Assembly (NCBI RefSeq): GCF_023715325.1
Contig: NZ_JAMBNX010000008.1
Location: forward strand, 1 to 64,000
Direction of reading: 5' to 3'
Length of the DNA stretch: 64,000 bases
Origin: Agromyces mediolanus
GTDB lineage: Bacteria > Actinomycetota > Actinomycetes > Actinomycetales > Microbacteriaceae
Shown here: in pieces, positions 8,639 through 18,053 of the stretch
Position numbering within the stretch: position 1 is the first letter of the stretch
How the letters are laid out: each line of letters begins with the position of its first letter
Notes under the pieces: generated by a model
The model's input: only the letters and a program-made list of their open reading frames with translations
Databases searched by the model: none
Told to the model about the DNA's origin: nothing
Made by a program: the position numbers and the translations under genes

Positions 8639-9813
8639 GCGGCGGGACGTGCCCGGTCACCGGGGCGACGCGGGAGATCCGCGGCTACCAGGCGGTGCGC
8701 CTGGCGGCCAAGGACCACGAGGCCTACTCGAGCGACCTCCTCGGGGATCGGGACGTGCGCACCTTCAAACAGCTCCCCCTCGAGGTGGACCCGCCCCGTC
8801 ATGCGATGTACCGCGAAGCCTTGCAGCCCTGGTTCCTCGGCACCGCCGTGGCCGTGCACGACGAGGCGTTCGCCGCGATCGCGCAGCGCCTGATCGACCG
8901 GGTGACCGCGGTCGGGCAGGGCGAGGTGGCGTCGGAGGTCGCGCTTCCGTACGTCATGGGCTGTCTCGCAGAGCTCTACGGGCGCCCGCAGGATCTCGAC
9001 GAGTGGATCTCGTGGGGCCCCGACGTCTGGACCGCCGAGGCGTACGCCCGCGGCGAGGTGACGGCGGAGTCCCGAGCGGCGCAGCGTGAGCGCAACTTCG
9101 ACTCGCCGACCCAGCGCTCCGGAGCGACTCTGCACGCCTACCTCGACCGTGTGCTGACGGCGGCGATGGCGCGGGCGCACGACGGCGTGGAGCCCGTCGA
9201 CGTCTGGGACGAGCTGGTGCGACTCGACCTCGGCGGCCGCGCTCCGACGATCGAGGAGGCCAACGGTATCGCGAACATCCTCCTCGCCGGCGGGCGGGAC
9301 ACGGTGATCAAACTGATCACCGGCATCGTGTGGCACCTGATCCGCACTCCCGCAGACCGCGAGTTCCTGGCCGCGACGCCGACGGCGCACAGCCGGGCCG
9401 TCTCCGAGTTCGTCCGATACCTCTCCCCGCTCCACAAGATCGAGCGACTCGAGACCACCCCGAGCGACGGGTGCCCGGTCGGTGGCGACCACGACGCCCA
9501 CGTGCTCCTGAACTTCGCGTCGGCCAACCACGATCCGACCGCGTGGGAGCACCCCGGCGTCATCGACATCCACCGCCCGCGCCAGCCGCACCTCGGGTTC
9601 GGATTCGGCCGACACTCCTGTCTGGGCATGAACGTGGCCGAACGCGAGGCCAAAGCATTCCTGCGGGTCCTGCTCGCGAACTGGCCATCCTGGGAGTTGG
9701 CCTCCGAACCCGAGATCGAATGGGTCGAGGAGGGCGAGATGACGTTCCTCGCCAGCTTCGAATCCGTTCCCGTGACCGTCGACACGCGGCGGCCAGAGCC
9801 GTCAGGAGAGTGA
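8635..9813 (+). CDS. cytochrome P450 monooxygenase
   Basis: 392 aa, ATG overlapping the previous stop by four bases (ATGA) with GAGGAGG upstream. The hallmark P450 motifs are present: I-helix AGGRDT (about residues 219-224, with the Asp-Thr oxygen-activation pair), K-helix ExxR as EFVR (~257), and the heme loop FGFGRHSCLG with Cys329 as thiolate ligand. It is soluble, with no membrane anchor, so it is a bacterial class I P450 fed by the ferredoxin and reductase encoded immediately downstream. The N-terminal CPVTG is seen in other bacterial P450s. Substrate is unknown. The operon context points to a sugar, glycoside or aglycone; oxidative O-demethylation of methyl sugars by P450s is a known precedent in marine bacteria. 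Confidence 0.95.
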   Translation: MSGGTCPVTGATREIRGYQAVRLAAKDHEAYSSDLLGDRDVRTFKQLPLEVDPPRHAMYREALQPWFLGTAVAVHDEAFAAIAQRLIDRVTAVGQGEVASEVALPYVMGCLAELYGRPQDLDEWISWGPDVWTAEAYARGEVTAESRAAQRERNFDSPTQRSGATLHAYLDRVLTAAMARAHDGVEPVDVWDELVRLDLGGRAPTIEEANGIANILLAGGRDTVIKLITGIVWHLIRTPADREFLAATPTAHSRAVSEFVRYLSPLHKIERLETTPSDGCPVGGDHDAHVLLNFASANHDPTAWEHPGVIDIHRPRQPHLGFGFGRHSCLGMNVAEREAKAFLRVLLANWPSWELASEPEIEWVEEGEMTFLASFESVPVTVDTRRPEPSGE

Positions 9814-9820
9814 GCCCGCC

Positions 9821-10009
9821 ATGCGCGTGCAAGTGAACATGGACCGATGCCAGCACTACGGACAGTGCGTGTTCGAGGCGCCGAGCAATTTCGCGCTCAA
9901 CGACGAGGACCTCCTCGAGTACGTCGCGGAGGTCGACGATGCGAACCTCGAAGAGGTGCGTTCCGCGGTCGCCGTCTGCCCCGTGCAGGCGATCACGCTC
10001 CGCTCGTGA
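9821..10009 (+). CDS. [3Fe-4S]-type ferredoxin, P450 redox partner
   Basis: 62 aa. The cluster ligands visible are Cys10, Cys16 and Cys53-Pro, in the pattern CQHYGQC...CP. The position that carries the second cysteine of a [4Fe-4S] site is Tyr13, so a three-iron cluster is expected, as in P450-associated ferredoxins of mycobacteria and Streptomyces. The gene lies seven bases after the P450 stop and overlaps the reductase start (GTGA). It should carry electrons from the reductase to the P450. Confidence 0.93.
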   Translation: MRVQVNMDRCQHYGQCVFEAPSNFALNDEDLLEYVAEVDDANLEEVRSAVAVCPVQAITLRS

Positions 10010-11241
10010 GCGCGCCACGCACCCGGGAGCCGGGGGTCGTGATCGTCGGCGCCTCGATCGGGGGGCTTCGGACGGCGGAGTCGCTGCGGAGGTTCGGGTA
10101 CGACGGCCGCATCACGGTGATCGGCGACGAACCGCACCGTCCGTACATGCGGCCGCCGTTGTCGAAAGCGGCGCTCCTGAACGGGGTGGAGCAGACCGAG
10201 CTCGCGCTCCCGATCGATGCGTCGCTCGACGTGGAGTGGGTACTCGGCACTCGGATCACCTCGGTCGATCTCGACGGGCAGCGGCTGCTCGACGAGCACG
10301 GCGACATCCACGAGTACCGCCACCTCGTCGCGGCGACGGGCGTCCGTGCACGGCGCATCGCACGGCGTTCCGCGGTCGACGGCGTCTTCTCCATCCGCAC
10401 TCTCGACGACGTCACCGCCCTGACGGCGAGACTGCGGCCTGGCCAGCACATCGCCGTCGCCGGCGCCGGCGTCCTCGGCTGCGAGGTCGCGGCGACCGCA
10501 CGCAGCCGCGGGTGCGAGGTGACGGTCGCCGGATCCGAGGCCCTGCCGATGCAGCGTGCGCTCGGGACGGGGCTCGCCCGCCGTCTGAGCGAGGTCCACG
10601 TCGCGCACGGCACGAGGTTCGCCATGGGCGCGCGCATCTCGCACGTCGAGACCGAAGGCGGCGGCCGACCGGCGCTTCACTTCGCGGACCGCGAGCCGCT
10701 CGTGGCCGACCTCGTGGTCGAGGCGGTCGGCTCGCGCTTCAACACGGAGTGGCTCGCCGACGCGGACGCGGCGATGCCGCACGGCGTCCGGACCGACTCG
10801 AGCATGCGGGTCCACCGCCGTTCAGGCGGAACCTGGACCAACGTCTACGCGGTGGGCGACCTCGCCAGCTTCCCCACCCTCCTCGTCGACGGCGATCACG
10901 CGAACGTGCAGCACTGGAACATCCCGACCGAGACCGCACGCCGAGCGGCCCAGGTCATCGCGGCGGCGCACGCCGGTCCGGACCAGGAGGAGCAGGCGGT
11001 CGCCGCCCGGTTCGCCCCGCTCCCGTCGTTCTGGACGGATCAGCACGAGGCGCGCGTCATGTCCTACGGACTGCCTGCGGCGGCGACCTCCTCCGAGCTG
11101 CTGGAGAGCGGGGACGGGCCGGAGGCGATCTACGGCTTCTTCCGCAGCGGCCAGCTGACCGGCGTCTGCGGGATCGGGATGCGCGGCAAACTCGCCGGCT
11201 ACCGGAACCAGATCGCCGACCGGTTGAAGGCGGCCTCATGA
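10006..11241 (+). CDS. FAD-dependent NAD(P)H:ferredoxin reductase
   Basis: 411 aa from the GTG at 10006, which overlaps the ferredoxin stop by four bases. It has an N-terminal FAD-binding glycine motif (VVIVGASIGGLRTAE), a second dinucleotide fold for NAD(P)H (VAGAGVLGCE, ~153), and the FAD-contacting VYAVGDLASFP (~280). This matches the putidaredoxin-reductase/rubredoxin-reductase family. It completes a three-component class I P450 system. Longer in-frame extensions upstream lie within the ferredoxin gene and do not resemble protein of this family. Confidence 0.93.
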   Translation: MSAPRTREPGVVIVGASIGGLRTAESLRRFGYDGRITVIGDEPHRPYMRPPLSKAALLNGVEQTELALPIDASLDVEWVLGTRITSVDLDGQRLLDEHGDIHEYRHLVAATGVRARRIARRSAVDGVFSIRTLDDVTALTARLRPGQHIAVAGAGVLGCEVAATARSRGCEVTVAGSEALPMQRALGTGLARRLSEVHVAHGTRFAMGARISHVETEGGGRPALHFADREPLVADLVVEAVGSRFNTEWLADADAAMPHGVRTDSSMRVHRRSGGTWTNVYAVGDLASFPTLLVDGDHANVQHWNIPTETARRAAQVIAAAHAGPDQEEQAVAARFAPLPSFWTDQHEARVMSYGLPAAATSSELLESGDGPEAIYGFFRSGQLTGVCGIGMRGKLAGYRNQIADRLKAAS

Positions 11242-12188
11242 CCTGGGACGTGCTCTGGGCCGACGGCGAGCCCACGGCCGACTGGTCGCATGCGGGCATC
11301 GTCGCCATCGACGAGCGGCGCATCGCGTTCGGGCACCCCTCGGGCCGAGGCCTCGTGATCCTCGACGCGACCGGCGGCTCCCGGTTCCTGCCGACGCCCA
11401 CCACCGAGGTGCATGGGCTCTCGCTGGCGCCGGGTGACGGCGTCTGGGTGGCCGATCCCGGATTCAAGGCGCAGCCTTCCGACGGATACCGGGAGGATCG
11501 CCGGCACGGTCGGGCACTCCTGATATCACTGGAGGGCGAGGTCCTCACCGAGCTGAGGCAACCGGAGCACCCCGCGTACGAGGTCCGTCCGTGGCGGCCG
11601 ACCTCGGTGGTCGCGGCACCCGACGGCAGCGTCTGGGTGGCAGACGGGTACGGGGAGAATCTCGTGCACCGATTCGACTCGGCCGGCGCCGTGGTGCGCA
11701 CACTCGGCGACGCCCCCTCCGGCGTCGCCTTCGACTGCCCGCACGGGCTGGTGGTGGATCCGCGGATCGCCGGTGATCCTCGGATCGTCCTCGCCGACCG
11801 GGGGCATCGACGGCTGGTGTGGCTGAGCCTGGACGGCGACGCCGTCCAGGAGCTGTGCGACGCGGCGGTCACCGCTCCCAGTTGCCTCGCCGTGCGCGGT
11901 GACGAGCTGCTCGTCACCGACCTGTGCGGCGGCGTTCGCGCCGTCGATCGCACCGGCGCGGGACGCTGGATCGCCGAGCCGCCGCCCGGGGTCGTGATGA
12001 CGCCCCCGTGGCCGAACGTCCTCGACGGCTCCGTGCTTCGGCGCCCGCTGCTGGAGCCCGACCGGCTGCACAGCCCCCACGGCATCGCGGTGGGCGCGGA
12101 CGGTGACCTCTATCTCACCGAGTGGCTGATCGGTGGGCGCCAGCTCCGCATCCCGTTCCCCGAGCTGCGAGGTGACCCCGGGGCCTGA
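11238..12188 (+). CDS. NHL-type beta-propeller protein, PAL-like
   Basis: 316 aa, start coupled to the reductase stop (ATGA). Repeated blade strands such as VWVADPG, VWVADGYG, IVLADRGHRRLVWL and LYLTEW indicate a beta-propeller of about six blades. Three blades begin with a His-Gly pair: His59 (VHGLSL), His169 (CPHGLVV) and His281 (SPHGIAV), 110 and 112 residues apart. That spacing recalls the zinc-binding histidines of peptidyl-alpha-hydroxyglycine amidating lyase, which splits a hydroxylated C-N hemiaminal made by a monooxygenase; lactonase-type propellers are the alternative. There is no signal peptide. As the last gene of the P450 operon it could process the P450 product. Fold is fairly sure, function is inference. 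Confidence 0.75.
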   Translation: MTWDVLWADGEPTADWSHAGIVAIDERRIAFGHPSGRGLVILDATGGSRFLPTPTTEVHGLSLAPGDGVWVADPGFKAQPSDGYREDRRHGRALLISLEGEVLTELRQPEHPAYEVRPWRPTSVVAAPDGSVWVADGYGENLVHRFDSAGAVVRTLGDAPSGVAFDCPHGLVVDPRIAGDPRIVLADRGHRRLVWLSLDGDAVQELCDAAVTAPSCLAVRGDELLVTDLCGGVRAVDRTGAGRWIAEPPPGVVMTPPWPNVLDGSVLRRPLLEPDRLHSPHGIAVGADGDLYLTEWLIGGRQLRIPFPELRGDPGA

Positions 12189-14589
12189 CCGGCGGCCCCC
12201 GAGGCACCCGCCCGGCCCCGCGTTCGCTCCAGAGCCGGAGCGCCTCCCCGTCGGCGCCGACGAAGACGGTGCCCATGACGTCGGTGCGCGCCGGACGGAC
12301 GCCGTGCCGCTGCAGCAGCTCCAGGAGGGAGGCGGTCGGGTGGCCGTACCCGTTGTCGGCGCCGACGCCGACGAGACCGAGCACGGCGTCGGTCTGCGCG
12401 TACAGTCCCTCGTGCTGATCGGCGGAGCCGTGGTGCGCCACCTTCACGAGGTCGAAGCCACCCGGCCGGTCGGACGCGAGGCGCTGGGCGAGTCCGATCT
12501 GCGCGGTCTCACCCAGGTCGCCGAGGAGGAGCGCGCTCGCCCGGGGCCCGTCGACGCCGAGCACGACGCTCGCATCATTGCCCGGCCGTGCCTCGGAGTC
12601 CGGCCACAGCACGCGCCATGACAGGCCGCCGAGCTCGCCGTGCCGCCCGGCCTCGGCCTGCACGGTCGGGATCCCGCGCTCCAGGAAGGGGGCGAGCGCG
12701 CGACGGGAGCGAGCCTCGTCCGGTGGGCCGTGGAGGACGGCCGCGACGCGATCGGAGACGGCGGCCGCTCCCCCGACGTGGTCCGCGTCCCAATGCGTCA
12801 GGACCAGCAGGTCGATGCGCTCCACCCCGGCGAGGCCGAGGCAGTGGTCGAGCAGCGCCGGATCGGGTCCGGTGTCGATCAGCATCGTCGACCCGCCGGA
12901 TCGGAGCAGCACCGCATCGCCCTGCCCGACATCGCACGCGACCACGAACCAGTCGCTCGGTCGCAACAGACCGGGGAGCACGCGAGTGCCGATCGCTCCG
13001 CCCACCGTTCCGACCATCACGAGCGCCACCAGGGCGAGCGAGAGCGCCGCCATCGGGCGTCGCTGGCGTCGACCGAGTACGAGTCGGAGTGCGAGAGCCG
13101 TCGTGCCGAGCAGCAGGGTGGCCCCGAGCGGGCCGGGCGGCCAGGGCAACTGTGCCACCGGGGCACTCGAGGCGGCGTGCGCGAGCGCGGCGATCCAGCT
13201 CGCGGGAAGCCAAGCCAGCTGGGCGAAGGCGAAGCCGAGCGACGGCAGCACGGGCAGGACGAGGCAGGCGAGCAGACCGAGGACCGTGCCGGCCGGAGCC
13301 GCCGGGGCAGCGAGCAGGTTCGCCGCGACCCCAGTGAGCGGGATCGCCGGCTCGAGCAGCACGAGGATCGGCTGGCAGGCGAGCTGTGCGGCGGTCGGGA
13401 CGGCCAGCACGACGGCGAGGGGTCCCGGCATCACCCGCGCGAGGCGCTCGGCGAGCGGCGGCGCGAGCAGGAGCAGCCCGCCCGTCGCCGCCACCGAGAG
13501 CGCGAAGCCGAAGTCGCCCGCGTACCACGGATCGACGACGAGGAGCACGATGACCGCCGTCGCGAGGGCCGGGACCCCGCCACCGCGGCGGCCCCGCGCG
13601 AGGGCGAGGAGCAGCACCACCGCCATCGTCGCCGCGCGCACGACACTCGCCTGCGGGGTGACGAGCACGACGAAGGCGAGGAGTGCACCGATCGCGATGG
13701 CGACCCGGACCCAGCGCGGCACCCGGCAGCGGGCCGCGATCCAGAACGCGGCGGCCGTGATGATCGCGCAGTTCGCCCCGGAGACCGCGGTCAAGTGGCT
13801 GAGCGAACTCGCCTTCATCGCGACGTCGAGCTCCTCGCCGACCGCACGCTCGTCGCCGACCGCGAGGCCCGGCACGAGCGCACCGCCGTCACCGCCGAGC
13901 GCGGTCGCGGCTTCGACGAGCCCCGAGCGCAACGGCAGCGCCCACGCCGCCCACCACGGTGGCGCGGTGACCTGTTCGGCCTCGGCTCCACGTAGCCGGA
14001 GGGCCGCGCGTTCCGCCGACGGCTGCGGCTGCGCACGTGCGTCGAACACGACCCGGGAGCCCAGCCCGATCCGAGCCGGGTCCACCTCGAACTCCGCCAC
14101 GACGGGCAACGCCCGCACGGATCGTCCGTCCACGCCGACGAGCCGCGCATCGGCACGGACACGCTGCGGGGCGGAGGACGAGGTTGCCTCGCCGCCGGTC
14201 TCGGAGGCGAACTCCACCGCGGCGTATGACGCATCTCTCGGAGCCCCGACGAGTTCGACGACCACCTCTGCGGCAGCCGTGCGCCCGCCGGCGAGCGGCC
14301 CTCGCTCGCGCTCGCTCAGCGCGACCCCGGCGCTCGTGGCGACGACTCCGGCCGCCGCCGCCACGACGAGCGCCACGGTCGCGGCCGGCCGACGCCAACC
14401 GAGCACCGCGATCGCCGCTCCGGCCGCCGTCGCCCAGCACCAGACCGGAACGGCCCAGGCCGCGACCCCGAACTCGGGCAGCCGCACCGCCACCCATCCG
14501 ACGCCCCAGGCGACGAGTGCCGGCAGCACGAGTCGAAGGTCTCGCACCGAGGCTCCCGCGCCGAGCGGCCCGGTCGGCTCGGCGCTCAC
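12115..14589 (-). CDS. comEC: ComEC/Rec2 DNA-uptake channel protein
   Basis: 824 aa, GTG start overlapping the comEA stop by four bases (GTGA). It has N-terminal hydrophobic helices, a central competence domain with many membrane segments (~220-490) and a C-terminal metallo-beta-lactamase-like domain with LTHWDADHVGG (~595-605). It moves single-stranded DNA across the membrane in natural competence. The last ~40 residues are Arg/Gly/Pro-rich, unlike the family, and are encoded by DNA antisense to the end of the beta-propeller gene (74-base tail-to-tail overlap). This suggests loss of the original stop at a recombination joint. The usual next gene, holA, is not present. Confidence 0.92.
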   Translation of the reverse strand: MSAEPTGPLGAGASVRDLRLVLPALVAWGVGWVAVRLPEFGVAAWAVPVWCWATAAGAAIAVLGWRRPAATVALVVAAAAGVVATSAGVALSERERGPLAGGRTAAAEVVVELVGAPRDASYAAVEFASETGGEATSSSAPQRVRADARLVGVDGRSVRALPVVAEFEVDPARIGLGSRVVFDARAQPQPSAERAALRLRGAEAEQVTAPPWWAAWALPLRSGLVEAATALGGDGGALVPGLAVGDERAVGEELDVAMKASSLSHLTAVSGANCAIITAAAFWIAARCRVPRWVRVAIAIGALLAFVVLVTPQASVVRAATMAVVLLLALARGRRGGGVPALATAVIVLLVVDPWYAGDFGFALSVAATGGLLLLAPPLAERLARVMPGPLAVVLAVPTAAQLACQPILVLLEPAIPLTGVAANLLAAPAAPAGTVLGLLACLVLPVLPSLGFAFAQLAWLPASWIAALAHAASSAPVAQLPWPPGPLGATLLLGTTALALRLVLGRRQRRPMAALSLALVALVMVGTVGGAIGTRVLPGLLRPSDWFVVACDVGQGDAVLLRSGGSTMLIDTGPDPALLDHCLGLAGVERIDLLVLTHWDADHVGGAAAVSDRVAAVLHGPPDEARSRRALAPFLERGIPTVQAEAGRHGELGGLSWRVLWPDSEARPGNDASVVLGVDGPRASALLLGDLGETAQIGLAQRLASDRPGGFDLVKVAHHGSADQHEGLYAQTDAVLGLVGVGADNGYGHPTASLLELLQRHGVRPARTDVMGTVFVGADGEALRLWSERGAGRVPRGPPVRPRGHLAARGTGCGAGAHRSATR

Positions 14590-15287
14590 AGCCCGACCCG
14601 GTCGACGAGGCCGGCGAAGACGGCATCGCCGATCCCCGCGACCTCCCGCAGTTGCTCCACGCTCGTGAAGCCTCCGTTCGCCGCCCGCCAGTCGAGGATC
14701 CGCTGAGCGAGCGCCGGCCCGATCCGCGGGAGCGTGTCGAGCTCGGCGAGCCCCGCCGCGTTCAGCCGCACGACGCCGCCGTCGCCCGGGGCACCGCCCT
14801 GCTCGCCGGCCCCGCCGGCGAGCGGGAGGGGGGCCGGCGCTTCGCCGGGCCGCGGGACGAGCAGCTGCTCCCCGTCGGCGACCGGTCGCGCCAGGTTCAC
14901 CCCGCCCGCGTCGGCTTCGTCGGTGAGCCCGCCCGCGGCGGCGATGGCGTCGACCACCCTGGCGCCGGGCTCGAGCTCCACGAGCCCGGGTTCGGCGACC
15001 GCGCCGAGCACGTGCACGAGGAGCACGGTCGGCTCGGCGCTGCCGATCGGCGGCTCCCCCGTCGCTCCGCCGCCGGCTGTCGCCGCGGCCCCGAGCTCGA
15101 GCGAGCCGGCATCGCCACCGCCCGCCCCGCCGAACGAGAGCAGCGCGGCCACCCCGAGTGCCGCGATGAACACGACGATCGCCGCACCGACGGCGATGCG
15201 GGTGCGCGCCCCCGCGCGCAGCGCGGACGGCGCAAGCACCGCCGACGCATCGTCGTCGGGTTCCGCGCCGCTCCGGGATCCAGGCAT
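14586..15287 (-). CDS. comEA: ComEA-type DNA receptor for competence
   Basis: 233 aa. A membrane anchor lies near residues 31-51, followed by a Gly/Ala linker, a SLBB-type domain (LVHVLGAVAEPGLVEL, ~85-135) and a C-terminal helix-hairpin-helix pair (~165-233: NAAGLAELDTLPRIGPALAQRI). It binds double-stranded DNA outside the membrane and feeds ComEC. Its start codon lies six bases after a -10-like TAGCGT, with no ribosome site, so the message may be leaderless. Confidence 0.93.
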   Translation of the reverse strand: MPGSRSGAEPDDDASAVLAPSALRAGARTRIAVGAAIVVFIAALGVAALLSFGGAGGGDAGSLELGAAATAGGGATGEPPIGSAEPTVLLVHVLGAVAEPGLVELEPGARVVDAIAAAGGLTDEADAGGVNLARPVADGEQLLVPRPGEAPAPLPLAGGAGEQGGAPGDGGVVRLNAAGLAELDTLPRIGPALAQRILDWRAANGGFTSVEQLREVAGIGDAVFAGLVDRVGL

Positions 15288-15293
15288 GCGACG

Positions 15294-15299
15294 ACGCTA
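15294..15299 (-). promoter_or_regulatory. -10-like element, leaderless start of comEA
   Basis: TAGCGT on the minus strand, ending exactly six bases before the ATG of comEA. No Shine-Dalgarno sequence is present. Confidence 0.4.
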
Positions 15300-15399
15300 G
15301 GCGCCCGCGTGCCCCGCCGTGCGGGGACCTCGCCCGTCGGTGAGCGCCGCGGCATCCGCTGCCGATGTGGAGGACGGGCGTCGCCCGTCCCCGGCCGGG

Positions 15400-17976
15400 C
15401 TACCCCCGCGTCGCGATGTTGACGAGCCTCGGCGCGCGCACGATCACGTTCACGATCTCGCGCTCGCCGATCGCCCGAGCGACCGCAGCCGAGTCGCGCG
15501 CGAGCTGCTCGAGCTCCTCGACCGACACCTTCGGCGACACCTCGAGGCGGTCGCGCACCTTGCCGTCGACCTGCACGATGGCCGTGACCTGGTCTTCGAC
15601 GAGCAGTGCCGGGTCGGCCTTGCGCCACGGCACGAGGGCCACCGACGGCTCGTAGCCGAGCCGCTGCCACATGTCCTCCGCGGTGAACGGCGCGAACAGG
15701 TCGAGGACCATCGCCGTCACCTCGGCCGCCTCGCGAACCGCTGCGTCGGCGGGCCCGGGGCCCTGGTCGATCGCCTTGCGGGTCAGGTTCACGAGCTCCA
15801 TCAGGCGCGCGACGATGACGTTGAACTTGTACGACTCGGCGAGGCCCGGGGCATCCGCCAGCAGGCGATGCGAGGCGCGCCGGAGCGCGCGATCGCCCGT
15901 GGACCAATCGACCTCGGGCGCGCTCGTCACGTCGTGCGCGACGCGCCAGGCACGGGCGAGGAACTTCGCAGACCCGACGGGCGAGACATCGGCCCAGTCG
16001 ATGTCGTCCTCCGGCGGGCCGGCGAACGCGAGCGTCACGCGGAGGGCGTCGGTGCCGTGCGCGGCGAGCTCGGACGCGAACTCGACGAGGTTGCCCTTCG
16101 ACTTCGACATCTTCGAGCCGTCCATGAGCACCATGCCCTGGTTCAGCAGGGAGGTGAACGGCTCGGTGAACCTCAGGTAGCCGAGATCGAACAGCACCTT
16201 CGTGATGAAGCGCGAGTAGAGCAGGTGCAGAATCGCGTGCTCGACGCCGCCGACGTACTGGTCGACGGGCGCCCACTTCTCGGCCTCGGCCGGATCGAAG
16301 GCGCGCGTGTCGTCGTTCGCGTTCAGGTACCGCAGGTAGTACCAGGAGCTGTCGACGAAGGTGTCCATCGTGTCGGAATCGCGCTTCGCCGCGCCGCCGC
16401 ACTTCGGGCAGGAGACGTTGACCCACCCCTCCGCAGCACCCAGCGGGCTCGTGCCCTTCGGCTTCAGGTCGAGGCCCGCCGCGTCGGGCAGCCGCACCGG
16501 CAGTTCCGACTCGGGCACGGGCACCTCGCCGCACTCGGCGCAGTGAATGATCGGGATCGGGGTGCCCCAGAAGCGCTGGCGGGAGATCAGCCAGTCGCGC
16601 AGGCGGAAGTTCTTCGCGGCGCGGCCGGTGCCGCGCTCGTCGAGGATCTCGATGGCGCGGCGGATGGCGTTCGACTTCGACAGCCCGTCGAGCGGTCCGG
16701 AGTTGATCAGCCGGCCCTCGCCCGTGAGCGCGACGCCGGTGGAGGCCGGGTCGAGCGGCGGCAGCTCGTCGGGCTCGATGGCGTTGCCCTCGGCGTCGGT
16801 CGGGATCACGGGGATGACGCCCGTGACGGGCGCGTTCGTGTCGACGACCACGCGGACCGGCAGCTCGAAGGCGCGGGCGAAGTCGAGGTCGCGCTGGTCG
16901 TGTGCGGGCACCGCCATGATGGCGCCGTGGCCGTAGTCGGCCAGCACGTAGTCGCTCGCCCAGATCGGCAGGCGCTCGCCGTTCAGCGGGTTGACCGCGT
17001 AGCGCTCGAGGAACACGCCGGTCTTCGGACGGTCGGTCGCGAGCCGGTCGATGTCGCTCTCCGAGCGGACGGAGTCGAGGTAGCCCTCGAAGTTGCGCTG
17101 CACCTCGGCGGAGGAGCCGCCGGCGAGCTCGGCGGCGAGCGGCGAGTCGACGGCGACGACCATGAAGGTCGCGCCGTACAGGGTGTCGGGCCGGGTCGTG
17201 AACACGGTGACGCGCTCGTCACGGCCCTCGATCTCGAAGTCGACGTCCGCGCCGGAGGAACGGCCGATCCAATTGCGCTGCATCGAGACGACCTTCGACG
17301 GCCAGGTGCCCTCGAGCTGGTTCAGGTCGTCGAGCAGCCGGTCGGCGTAGTCGGTGACCCGGAAGTACCACTGGGTCAGGGCCTTCTTCGTGACCACGGC
17401 GCCGCAGCGCTCGCAGTGCCCGTCGACGACCTGCTCGTTCGCGAGCACGGTCTGGTCGTTCGGGCACCAGTTGACCTGGCCGGCCTTGCGGTAGGCGATG
17501 CCCTGCTCGTAGAGCTTCAGGAACAGCCACTGGTTCCACTTGTAGTACTCGGGGTCGCTCGTGTGCAGCTCGCGCGACCAGTCGAAGCTCGGCGCGTACT
17601 GGCGGAAGGAGCGCTTCTGCTGCGCGATGTTCGTGTAGGTCCACTCGCGGGGGTCGGCGCCGCGCTTGATCGCGGCGTTCTCGGCCGGCAGGCCGAAGGA
17701 GTCCCAGCCGATCGGGTGCAGCACGTCGAAGCCCTGGTGGCGCCAGTAGCGGGCGGAGATGTCGCCGAAGCCGAACGCCTCGGCGTGGCCCATGTGCAGG
17801 TCGCCCGAGGGGTACGGGAACATGTCGAGCACGTACTTGCGGGGGCGGGTGTCGCCCTCGCGGCCCGCGCGGAAGAGGTCGAGCTCCTCCCACACCGGAA
17901 GCCACTTCTCCTGGATGGCGGCGAAGTCGTAGGCGTCGGCGTCGGGGCGCGGCACGGATTCCTGCTCGTTGACCAC
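15400..17976 (-). CDS. leuS: leucyl-tRNA synthetase
   Basis: 858 aa class I aminoacyl-tRNA synthetase that charges tRNA-Leu. The HIGH motif appears as HMGH (~60) and KMSKS as KMSKSKGN (~620). The insert between them includes the editing (CP1) domain with the TTRPDT block that hydrolyses mischarged tRNA, and a zinc-type CxxC pair in CPKCGG. Length is normal for the family. Start is GTG. It precedes comEA on the same strand, a common arrangement in this group. Confidence 0.97.
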   Translation of the reverse strand: MVNEQESVPRPDADAYDFAAIQEKWLPVWEELDLFRAGREGDTRPRKYVLDMFPYPSGDLHMGHAEAFGFGDISARYWRHQGFDVLHPIGWDSFGLPAENAAIKRGADPREWTYTNIAQQKRSFRQYAPSFDWSRELHTSDPEYYKWNQWLFLKLYEQGIAYRKAGQVNWCPNDQTVLANEQVVDGHCERCGAVVTKKALTQWYFRVTDYADRLLDDLNQLEGTWPSKVVSMQRNWIGRSSGADVDFEIEGRDERVTVFTTRPDTLYGATFMVVAVDSPLAAELAGGSSAEVQRNFEGYLDSVRSESDIDRLATDRPKTGVFLERYAVNPLNGERLPIWASDYVLADYGHGAIMAVPAHDQRDLDFARAFELPVRVVVDTNAPVTGVIPVIPTDAEGNAIEPDELPPLDPASTGVALTGEGRLINSGPLDGLSKSNAIRRAIEILDERGTGRAAKNFRLRDWLISRQRFWGTPIPIIHCAECGEVPVPESELPVRLPDAAGLDLKPKGTSPLGAAEGWVNVSCPKCGGAAKRDSDTMDTFVDSSWYYLRYLNANDDTRAFDPAEAEKWAPVDQYVGGVEHAILHLLYSRFITKVLFDLGYLRFTEPFTSLLNQGMVLMDGSKMSKSKGNLVEFASELAAHGTDALRVTLAFAGPPEDDIDWADVSPVGSAKFLARAWRVAHDVTSAPEVDWSTGDRALRRASHRLLADAPGLAESYKFNVIVARLMELVNLTRKAIDQGPGPADAAVREAAEVTAMVLDLFAPFTAEDMWQRLGYEPSVALVPWRKADPALLVEDQVTAIVQVDGKVRDRLEVSPKVSVEELEQLARDSAAVARAIGEREIVNVIVRAPRLVNIATRG

Positions 17977-18053
17977 GTGACTCTCAATCGTGCGTATCTG
18001 CGGGGGTGGGGATCGCGGGCGCGACGGAAGCGCGCTCGATGCGAGCCTCCAGC

